Shown here piece by piece: positions 16,413 to 22,863 of a stretch of 64,000 bases of DNA (position 1 is the first letter of the stretch; each line of letters opens with the position of its first letter). Source of the DNA: Cellulomonas sp. Leaf334 (lineage in GTDB: Bacteria; Actinomycetota; Actinomycetes; Actinomycetales; Cellulomonadaceae); the NCBI RefSeq assembly GCF_001424195.1, contig NZ_LMOO01000001.1, forward strand, positions 1,469,383 to 1,533,382. Reading direction: 5' to 3'. The notes under the pieces are model-generated. The model was not told where the DNA came from. It saw nothing but the letters and a program-made list of their open reading frames with translations, and did no database searches. A program made the translations under genes and the position numbers.

Positions 16413-17690
16413 CTAACCCTGGGCCGTCTTCTTCAGCGGCGCGGCGGCGTTGACGACGAGCAGACCGAGCACGATCGGGACGATGATCACGAGCAGGGCG
16501 TGCCGGTAGCCGACGTGCTGGGCGAGCAGGCCGAGCAGCGGCGGGCCGGCGAGGAACGCGCTGTAGCCGATGGTGGAGACCACGCTCACGCGGGCTGCGG
16601 CGCGCAGCGGGTCGTCGGCGGCGGCGCTCATGCCGACGGGGAACCCGAGGGCGGCACCGGCACCCCAGGCCACGATGCCGACCACGGCGAGCCACAGCGG
16701 GCCCGCGAGGCCGAAGACCAGCAGGCCCACGAGCGACAGTGCCGCGCACAGGCGCAGGACCGTCACGCGGCCGTACCGGTCGAGCAGGGTGGTGCCGAAC
16801 CAGCGCATGGCGGTCATCGCCGTGACGAAGACGGCGAACGCGACCGCACCCACGGCGTCCTGCACGTCGAAGCCGTCGACGACCGCGAGGCTGACCCAGT
16901 CGTTCGCGGAGCCCTCGGTCAGCGCGGCGGCGAGGACGACCAGGCCGATGAGCAGCGTGCGCGGCTCCAGCCAGGCGGCGAGCGCGCCCCTGGCGCCCTT
17001 CCTGCTGTGCTGTGTGGTGCCTTCGTCCCCTTGCTGCACCTCGGGCTCGTCGACGATCGGGAGGAAGGCGCGCACCGCGAACGCGACCCCGACGACCGAC
17101 AGGACCACGGCGACGGGGACGTGCACGACGACCGGCACGTGCAGGGCGGCGGCGATCGCGGCGATCCCGGCGGCGGCCACCGTGCCGAACGAGAACCCGG
17201 CGTGGTAGCGCGGCATCACGGTGCGGCCGACGTGCTGCTCCACGACGGCACCCTCGACGTTCATCGACGCGTCCCAGACGCCCGTGCCCACACCGAACAT
17301 GACGAGACCGAACCCGACGACGAGGACCTCGCCGAGCGCGACGCCGACCGAGGCCACGATCAGGCCGCTCGCGTTCAGGCACGCGAACGCCAGGACCGTG
17401 CGCCGGGCACCGAGCCGCTCGACCACCATCCCGGACAGCGGCAGCGCGACGAGCGACCCGACGGAGCCGACCAGCAGGAGCAGCCCCATCTGCGCGGGCG
17501 AGAAGTCCAGACCGTCGCGGATGGCGGGCAGCCGGGCGGCCCAGGTGGCGAAGTTGAACCCGTTGAGGAAGAAGACCGCGAACACGGCGATCGACGCCCG
17601 TTCGACGGACCGCGAGACGCGTCCGGGCGCGCTCGTGGTCAGCTCGTCGTCGTGTCCCGCTGGCGTCGTCATCGGCCCTCCGGTGCTCAT
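16413..17690 (-). CDS. MFS transporter, YbjJ-like (paralogue of next gene)
   Basis: A 425-residue major facilitator carrier with about 12 membrane segments. Starting motifs include FFLNGFNFATWAARLPAIR, LLLLVGSVGSLVALPLSG and RLGARRTVLAFACLNASG, and the central loop is charged (EPEVQQGDEG). The segment LTEGSANDWVSLAVVDGFDV recurs almost verbatim in the adjacent carrier, so the pair arose by tandem duplication. The ATG at 17690 overlaps the upstream stop (ATGA); an ATG at 17672 is an alternative. The substrate is unknown; relatives include sugar-type and efflux carriers. Confidence 0.9.
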   Translation of the reverse strand: MSTGGPMTTPAGHDDELTTSAPGRVSRSVERASIAVFAVFFLNGFNFATWAARLPAIRDGLDFSPAQMGLLLLVGSVGSLVALPLSGMVVERLGARRTVLAFACLNASGLIVASVGVALGEVLVVGFGLVMFGVGTGVWDASMNVEGAVVEQHVGRTVMPRYHAGFSFGTVAAAGIAAIAAALHVPVVVHVPVAVVLSVVGVAFAVRAFLPIVDEPEVQQGDEGTTQHSRKGARGALAAWLEPRTLLIGLVVLAAALTEGSANDWVSLAVVDGFDVQDAVGAVAFAVFVTAMTAMRWFGTTLLDRYGRVTVLRLCAALSLVGLLVFGLAGPLWLAVVGIVAWGAGAALGFPVGMSAAADDPLRAAARVSVVSTIGYSAFLAGPPLLGLLAQHVGYRHALLVIIVPIVLGLLVVNAAAPLKKTAQG

Positions 17691-19087
17691 GATGTCGTCC
17701 GTCTCGTGGTCAGGGCACGCGCACGGGATCGGCGGCGCCGGAGGGAACGGGTGCGGGCAGTGACGTGGTCGGCGTGCCGGGCCTCGATCGCGGCGTACGG
17801 GTCGGGGTCGGCGTCGGCGAGGTGGGTGAGCGGCTCGTCGTCGTCATGACGCTCGGGCGCATCCTCGATCGACGCCCGCTCGGGCGCGACCCGGCCCGCC
17901 AGCAGGACGCTCGCGACCATGGCCACCACGATGAGCACCAGGGCGTGCCGGGCGCCCGTCGACGCGGCGGCGATCCCGAGCAGCGGCGGTGCCGCGACGG
18001 AGGCCACCGACGCGAAGGACGACACGACCGCCACGCGGCCGGCGGCGCGCATCGGGTCGTCCGACGCCGCCGCGATGCCCACCGGCACCGCGAGGGCTGC
18101 GCCGAACCCCCACAGCACGATGCCGACACCGGCGAGCGCGAACGTCGGCGCGAACCCGAACAGCAGCAGCCCCACGATCGACACCGTCCCCGAGACGCGG
18201 AGCACGTCCACGCGGCCGAACCGGTCGATCAGGCGCGTACCGAGAAGCCGGACGAGGGTCATCGCGCCGACGAACACCCCGAGCATGGCGCCGCCGACCG
18301 CTTCGGTCTGGTCGAACCCGTCGACGACCGCGAGCGACAGCCAGTCGTTGGCGGACCCCTCGGACAGGGCGGCGGCCATGACGACGACGCCGATCAGGAG
18401 CGTGCGTGGCTCGCGCCAGGAGTCCAGGGCGGTGGCGATGCGGCGACGACGTCCGACCGTGACGGCGCCGGGAAGTGCGCGGCTCGGCGTCCGCGGGCGG
18501 TCGCCCACCGAGTCCGGCAGGACGAGGCCTCGCAGCGATGCGAGGCGCCAGACGACGGCGAGCAGCGCGACGACGGTGAACTGCACCGCGACCGAGATGC
18601 CGAGGTGCGACGCCGTCGCGCCGAGCGCCGAGCCGGCCACGGCCCCGATGGAGAACGCCGCGTGGAACTGCGGGATGACGGTGCGGCCCATCGCGCGCTC
18701 GACGCGGGCGGACTCGACGTTGAGCGGCACGTTGCCGAGCGCGACCGCGACGCCGTTGAGGAAGATGCCGACGCCGAGCAGGGCGACCGAGCCGACGGTC
18801 GGGCCGACGCCCATGAGGACGAGCGCCGCGGCGAGCACGCCGGTCGACGCGACGATCCCGACCCGGCTGCCGAAGCGCTGCACGAGGACACCGGACACCG
18901 TGACGGTGAGCAGGGCGCCCACCGAGCCGACGAGGAGCAGCAGGCCGAGCTCGGACGTGGACAGGTCCAGCAGGTCGCGGACCGTGGGGATCCGCGCCAG
19001 CCAGCTGGAGAACGTGATCCCCGTGAGGGCGAAGAGGCCCATGAGGAGCCAGCGGGCTCGACTCACGGCAGGGGCGGGGTGGCGCAC
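17687..19087 (-). CDS. MFS transporter, YbjJ-like (first gene of LacI-controlled operon)
   Basis: A 466-residue carrier with about 12 membrane segments: LLMGLFALTGITFSSWLARI, LLLLVGSVGALLTVTVSG, and the shared LSEGSANDWLSLAVVDGF. A GTG at 19087 with GGAG 8 bases upstream is taken as the start. The frame stays open to an ATG at 19177, but that start would put both LacI-type operators inside the coding sequence and add no conserved residues. The C-terminal tail is acidic and basic-mixed and not part of the carrier core. The gene is divergent from lacI and probably repressed by it. Confidence 0.88.
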   Translation of the reverse strand: MRHPAPAVSRARWLLMGLFALTGITFSSWLARIPTVRDLLDLSTSELGLLLLVGSVGALLTVTVSGVLVQRFGSRVGIVASTGVLAAALVLMGVGPTVGSVALLGVGIFLNGVAVALGNVPLNVESARVERAMGRTVIPQFHAAFSIGAVAGSALGATASHLGISVAVQFTVVALLAVVWRLASLRGLVLPDSVGDRPRTPSRALPGAVTVGRRRRIATALDSWREPRTLLIGVVVMAAALSEGSANDWLSLAVVDGFDQTEAVGGAMLGVFVGAMTLVRLLGTRLIDRFGRVDVLRVSGTVSIVGLLLFGFAPTFALAGVGIVLWGFGAALAVPVGIAAASDDPMRAAGRVAVVSSFASVASVAAPPLLGIAAASTGARHALVLIVVAMVASVLLAGRVAPERASIEDAPERHDDDEPLTHLADADPDPYAAIEARHADHVTARTRSLRRRRSRARALTTRRTTS

Positions 19088-19115
19088 GGGCTCGCTCCAT
19101 CGTTCTGGCTTCCGT

Positions 19116-19131
19116 ATCGAATCGATTCGAT
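19116..19131. promoter_or_regulatory. LacI-type operator 1 (perfect 16-bp palindrome)
   Basis: ATCGAATCGATTCGAT is a perfect palindrome with the central CG pair typical of LacI family sites. It lies 28 bases upstream of the first MFS gene in the divergent region. Confidence 0.75.
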
Positions 19132-19150
19132 CGTGCGCCGTCGGGTCATG

Positions 19151-19164
19151 TCGAATCGATTTGA
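19151..19164. promoter_or_regulatory. LacI-type operator 2
   Basis: TCGAATCGATTTGA matches 13 of 14 bases of operator 1's core (19117-19130), centred 34 bp away, about three helical turns. It overlaps TTGAGG (19161-19166), a possible -35 for lacI with TACGCT (19186-19191) as -10 at a long 19-base spacing, so it could also mediate autorepression. Confidence 0.7.
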
Positions 19165-19271
19165 GGGACGGCTTCATTCTGCGGGTACGCTGGCCGCTGC
19201 GTCAAACCTGTGCGCGCTGCCCGCGCGTCGCGTCCCCCGCGGTCCCGCGACGCCGAACCGGAGGTCCGACC

Positions 19272-20339
19272 CTGTCTCCGCAACGCCCCACCCTGGCCGA
19301 CGTCGCCGCCGCCGCGCACGTCTCGGTGTCGACCGCCTCGCTCGCCTTCTCCGGCGCCGGGCCGATCGCGGCCGCGACCCGTCAGCGGGTGCTGGACGCC
19401 GCAGCCGCGCTCGACTACTCCGGTCCCAACCCCCTCGGGCGCCAGCTGCGCCGCGGGCGGTCCGGGATCGTCGGCGTCGTCGTCGGGGACTCGCTGCGCC
19501 GGTCGTTCCGCGACCCTGTCGCGATCCAGGTGCTCGACGGCCTCGTCAGCACCCTCGGTCCGCTCGACCTGGGCGTCCTGCTGATCCCCGGCTCGAGCGA
19601 CCCGAGCGGTCCTGCGGTCGACCCGCTCCTCGAGACCGCCGCCATGGACGTCGCCGTCATCATGTGGGGCGGCACCACCGACGACCCGATGCTCGGTGCG
19701 CTGCGTCGGCGCGGGACACCGACCGTGCTCGTCGAGGGGCAGCACGCCCCGGACGTGGCCTCCGTCGGCATCGACGACCGCGGCGGGATGCGTCAGGCCA
19801 CCGAGCACCTGCTGGAGCTCGGGCACACCCGGATCGCCACGGTGACGCTCCCGTTCGACCGCTGCCGCGGCGAGGGCCTCGTCTCGCCGGACGAGATGGA
19901 CCACCTCTCCTGGGAGATCACCCGCCGACGCCTGGCCGGCGTGACAGACGCCGGCGTGACGCCCGTGGCGATCTGGGCCACCCCGGCGTCGCTGGTCGAG
20001 CACGGCCGCAGCGCGGGGGTGGCGCTGCTGACCGGCGCCGACCGCCCCACCGCCATCGCCTGCCAGTCCGACCTGCTCGCCTCCGGCGTCGTGCTCGCGG
20101 CGCGCGAGCTCGGCCTCCGGGTGCCCGAGGACGTCTCCGTCAGCGGGTTCGACGGCCTGGACCTGCCATGGCTCGCCCCCGACGTGCTCACCACGGTGGT
20201 GCAGCCCCTCGCCGAGAAGGGCGCCGCCGTCGGGCACGCCGTCGAGGACTTCCTGTCCGGGGCAGGGCCGTCGACACGCGAGCTGCCCGTGACCCTGCGG
20301 ATCGGGACGACGACCGGGCCGGCGCCCGACGTCAGCTGA
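19272..20339 (+). CDS. LacI family transcriptional regulator, probable CTG start
   Basis: A 355-residue regulator. The helix-turn-helix LADVAAAAHVSVSTASLAF begins about 8 residues in, followed by the hinge-like LDYSGPNPLGRQLRRGRSG and a periplasmic-binding-like sensor domain (VVVGDSLRRSF, GGMRQATEHLLELGHTRIA, GFDGLDLPWLAPDVLTTVVQ). No in-frame ATG or GTG exists near the start. The only codon with a ribosome-binding site is CTG at 19272, with GGAGG at 19260-19264. An upstream TTG at 19161 would add 37 non-conserved residues and overlap operator 2. Two matching operators lie in the divergent promoter. The effector is probably a sugar but is not identified. Confidence 0.88.
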   Translation: MSPQRPTLADVAAAAHVSVSTASLAFSGAGPIAAATRQRVLDAAAALDYSGPNPLGRQLRRGRSGIVGVVVGDSLRRSFRDPVAIQVLDGLVSTLGPLDLGVLLIPGSSDPSGPAVDPLLETAAMDVAVIMWGGTTDDPMLGALRRRGTPTVLVEGQHAPDVASVGIDDRGGMRQATEHLLELGHTRIATVTLPFDRCRGEGLVSPDEMDHLSWEITRRRLAGVTDAGVTPVAIWATPASLVEHGRSAGVALLTGADRPTAIACQSDLLASGVVLAARELGLRVPEDVSVSGFDGLDLPWLAPDVLTTVVQPLAEKGAAVGHAVEDFLSGAGPSTRELPVTLRIGTTTGPAPDVS

Positions 20340-20745
20340 GGCGGACCAGCGCCTGGGCCTTGCCGAGCACGCGGACACCGTCCACGGCGACCGTGAGGTC
20401 GATGCGCGCGGTCCCGGCGTCCGGGTCGAGAGCGCCGACGACGGCGGTCACCTCGATCGTCGCCGCACCGGGGTCCGGCACGGGGACGGGGCGCGTGAAG
20501 CGCACCTGGTAGTCGAGCACCGCACCGGGGTCCCCGATCCAGTCGGCGACGACGCTCGACGCCGCACCCATCGTCCACATGCCGTGCGCGATGACGCCCG
20601 GCAGGCCGACCGAGGTGGCGACGCGGTCGTTCCAGTGGATGGGGTTGAAGTCCCCGCTCGCACCGGCGTACCGGACGAGGCGGGCGCGGTCGACGGTGAT
20701 CTCGCGGCGGGCGACCTCGTCGCCGACGGTCAGGGCGTCGGTCAT
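20332..20745 (-). CDS. hadB: MaoC-like dehydratase, HadB type
   Basis: A 137-residue hot-dog fold protein with the hydratase signature region YAGASGDFNPIHWNDRVA followed by LPGVIAHGMWTMG; the Asp and His of the hydratase 2 motif are in DFNPIH. The ATG at 20745 overlaps the hadA stop by 4 bases, and the 3' end overlaps lacI by 8 bases. In mycobacteria HadAB dehydrates 3-hydroxyacyl-ACP in FAS-II mycolate elongation. Here, without any sign of mycolate synthesis, it more likely serves another acyl-(ACP/CoA) dehydration. Confidence 0.88.
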   Translation of the reverse strand: MTDALTVGDEVARREITVDRARLVRYAGASGDFNPIHWNDRVATSVGLPGVIAHGMWTMGAASSVVADWIGDPGAVLDYQVRFTRPVPVPDPGAATIEVTAVVGALDPDAGTARIDLTVAVDGVRVLGKAQALVRLS

Positions 20746-21191
20746 GACTCCTCCGGGCGCACGGCGAGCGTGGAGACGACGGTGCACACCGGCTCGCCGT
20801 CCTCGGCCGAGATCTCGGCGCGGGTCGTGATCATGGCGAGCCCGGCGCGGACGGTGATCGAGTCCACGTGCAGCACGGTCACCAGGCGGTCGCCCGCGTG
20901 GATGGGACGGTGGTGCGTGAAGCGCTCGTCGGCGTGCACGACGCGGCTGAAGTCGATCCCCGCGGCGGGGTCCTCGAACAGCTGGGCCTCTGCCCGCTGG
21001 GCCACGACGACGGCGAACGTCGGCGGCGCGATGACGTCGGGATACCCGAGCGTGCGCGCCACCGACGGCTCCGTGTGGGCCTGGTGGGAGGCGCCGACCG
21101 CGTCGGCGAACTCCTGCAGCTTCTGGCGGCCTACCTCGTAGGCAGCGGTCGGCGGGTACTGACGACCCGCGTAACCGACGTCGACCGGCAT
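20742..21191 (-). CDS. hadA: MaoC-like dehydratase N-terminal type, HadA/UPF0336
   Basis: A 149-residue partner of HadB. Conserved segments are YEVGRQKLQEFADAVG, the substrate-tunnel region YPDVIAPPTFAVVVAQ and FTHHRPIHAGDRL. HadA subunits lack the catalytic motif and provide the acyl channel. It lies 10 bases downstream of rpmG and overlaps hadB, the same order (rpmG-hadA-hadB) as in mycobacteria. Confidence 0.88.
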   Translation of the reverse strand: MPVDVGYAGRQYPPTAAYEVGRQKLQEFADAVGASHQAHTEPSVARTLGYPDVIAPPTFAVVVAQRAEAQLFEDPAAGIDFSRVVHADERFTHHRPIHAGDRLVTVLHVDSITVRAGLAMITTRAEISAEDGEPVCTVVSTLAVRPEES

Positions 21192-21201
21192 CGGTCCGAG
21201 G

Positions 21202-21372
21202 TCAGCGGGTCTCGCGGTGCAGGGTGTGACGGTTGTCGCGAGGGCAGAACTTCTTCATCTCGAGACGGTCGGGGTCGTTCCGACGGTTCTTCTTGGTGAT
21301 GTAGTTCCGCTCCTTGCACTCCGTGCACGCGAGCGTGATCTTCGGACGGACGTCCGAGCTCTTGCTGGCCAT
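21202..21372 (-). CDS. rpmG: 50S ribosomal protein L33
   Basis: A 56-residue L33 starting [19 protein letters not shown], with [20 protein letters not shown] and a C-terminus HTLHRETR. An upstream in-frame ATG at 21408 adds 12 non-conserved residues and is not used. The first zinc knuckle CTEC is intact, but the second is CPRD where zinc-binding L33 has CPxC, so one ligand is missing (His residues follow and might replace it). It follows tRNA-Met on the same strand. Confidence 0.95.
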   Translation of the reverse strand: MASKSSDVRPKITLACTECKERNYITKKNRRNDPDRLEMKKFCPRDNRHTLHRETR

Positions 21373-21458
21373 GGTCTTGCCACCTCTCGCACCCGGTACG
21401 GGATGCATGCGATCTTGTCATTGCGCGCCGGCCGACGCGCAGGTATGTCACTGGGATG

Positions 21459-21532
21459 TAGCGGGAGCGGGGCTCGAACCCGCGACCTCACGATTATGAG
21501 TCGTGCGCTCTGACCAGCTGAGCTACCCCGCC
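21459..21532 (-). tRNA. tRNA-Met (anticodon CAT)
   Basis: A 74-base cloverleaf. GGCGGGG pairs with TCCCGCT through two G-U pairs, the D-arm has GCTCAGCTGGTCAGAGC, the anticodon loop is CTCATAA, and the T-arm is GCGGGTTCGAGCCCCGC. It looks like the elongator type (no C1:A72 mismatch). CCA is not encoded. Confidence 0.93.
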
Positions 21533-21581
21533 TCGGGTGATGCCGGGGTGCGACCTGAGCCGCACCCCGAACACACCACAG

Positions 21582-21654
21582 AGCCCCGAAAGGGAATCGA
21601 ACCCTTGACCTTCTCCTTACCATGGAGACGCTCTGCCGACTGAGCTATCGGGGC
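21582..21654 (-). tRNA. tRNA-Thr (anticodon GGT)
   Basis: A 73-base cloverleaf. GCCCCGA pairs fully with TCGGGGC, the anticodon loop is ATGGTAA, and the T-arm is AAGGGTTCGATTCCCTT. It is the first of the minus-strand series tRNA-Thr, tRNA-Met, rpmG, hadA, hadB. Confidence 0.95.
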
Positions 21655-21782
21655 AGCGCGAGCAAGGTTACACGGGCTGTGGGGTGCTCGCGAAATCGGC
21701 TGCGACGAGCGATCGGGCGGCGCGTTGCCTAAACGATTCATCTCATGGTCCGCTCCGCTCCGCACGTGCCACGATCCGGCCC

Positions 21783-22235
21783 ATGCGCCAGACCCGACGC
21801 AGCATCGTTGCTGCCCTCACGCTCTCCGCCGCCCTGCTCAGCACCGCCGCCTGCACCGGCGGCGGGGGCGAGGACGACGCCCCGGATGCCACCGCCGAGG
21901 TGACCACGCCCGCATGGCCCACCGCGATCGACCCGACCACGACGACCGAGCCGTTCTTCGTCGTCTGGACCGAGATCGTGGAGACCGGCGAAGGCGACGT
22001 CACCGCGCTCCAGCCGGCGATCGACTCGCTGTCCGCGCTGGGCTACCAGACCCTCCCCTGGGACCCGGCCTGCCAGAGCGGGACCGAGGAGAAGCTGGCC
22101 GGCCTCACGGGCTTCGCGGACCCGCTCGGCGTCGGCGTCGTCTTCGCGACCGCCCAGGACGCAGGCATGTTCGACACCCTGTACGAGGGCAGCACCGTCT
22201 CCGTGACCGAGGGCACCTACACCTGCGGCGCCTGA
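21783..22235 (+). CDS. Putative secreted lipoprotein
   Basis: A 150-residue protein with a lipoprotein signal: RQTRRSIVAALTLSAALL followed by the lipobox STAAC and a Gly-rich tether. The mature part is small and acidic (EDDAPDATAEVTTPAWPTAI, ETGEGDVTALQPAIDSL) with two further Cys (DPACQSG and TYTCGA) that could form a disulphide. I do not recognise a family. A CACGAT -10-like element 7 bases before the ATG fits leaderless expression. It is followed 18 bases later by the nicotinamidase gene. Confidence 0.78.
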   Translation: MRQTRRSIVAALTLSAALLSTAACTGGGGEDDAPDATAEVTTPAWPTAIDPTTTTEPFFVVWTEIVETGEGDVTALQPAIDSLSALGYQTLPWDPACQSGTEEKLAGLTGFADPLGVGVVFATAQDAGMFDTLYEGSTVSVTEGTYTCGA

Positions 22236-22253
22236 ACCGCGCATGATGGTCGG

Positions 22254-22856
22254 ATGGGCACCCGGGCACTGATCGTCGTCGACGTCCAGGACGACTTCTG
22301 CGAGGGCGGCGCGCTCGCCGTCAGCGGTGGGAACGCCGTCGCCCGCGCCGTGACCGGCTACCTCGCCCAGCACGCCGACCGGTACGCCGTGGTCGTCGCG
22401 ACGCGGGACTGGCACGCGCCGCTCCCGGACACCAACGACGGCCACTTCGCGGTCGGCGCCGAGCCCGACTACGTCTCCACCTGGCCGGTGCACTGCGTCG
22501 CCGGCACGCCCGGCGCCCGGTACCACCCGGACCTGCGGCTTCCTGAGCGCACCGTGCACGTCCGCAAGGGGCAGGGCCGCCAGGACTACTCCGGGTTCGA
22601 GGGCGAGGTCGTCGGGGCCGGCGGCACCCCGCTCGCGGGCGTCCTGGCCGAGGCGGGGGTGACCGACGTCGACGTCGTCGGCCTGGCCACCGACCACTGC
22701 GTCGCGGCGACCGCGTCGGACGCCCGGGCGGCGGGCCTCGCGGCAACCGTCCTGCTCGACCTCACGGCCGCCGTGGCCCTGCCCACGACCCTGCACGCCG
22801 TCGCCCGGCTGTCGCAGCGGGGCGTCGCCCTGACGACGAGCGACGCGCCCGCCTGA
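22254..22856 (+). CDS. pncA: Nicotinamidase / isochorismatase-family hydrolase
   Basis: A 200-residue cysteine hydrolase with the full triad: Asp10 in LIVVDVQDDF, Lys105 in VHVRKGQGRQDYSGFEG and Cys149 in GLATDHCVAATA. Metal-binding residues occur in TRDWHAPLPDTNDGHFAVG, with TWPVHCVAGTPGA. It converts nicotinamide to nicotinate for NAD salvage. CATGAT 6 bases before the ATG suggests a leaderless mRNA. Convergent to recQ with only 7 bases between. Confidence 0.93.
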   Translation: MGTRALIVVDVQDDFCEGGALAVSGGNAVARAVTGYLAQHADRYAVVVATRDWHAPLPDTNDGHFAVGAEPDYVSTWPVHCVAGTPGARYHPDLRLPERTVHVRKGQGRQDYSGFEGEVVGAGGTPLAGVLAEAGVTDVDVVGLATDHCVAATASDARAAGLAATVLLDLTAAVALPTTLHAVARLSQRGVALTTSDAPA

Positions 22857-22863
22857 GCACCCG

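Noticed and set aside
19087-19177. Upstream ATG for the first MFS carrier
   Set aside because: It would place both LacI operators in the coding sequence and adds 30 non-conserved residues.
20332-21191. HadAB as evidence of mycolic acid synthesis
   Set aside because: Only two dehydratase genes in a universally conserved position; no other mycolate genes are seen.
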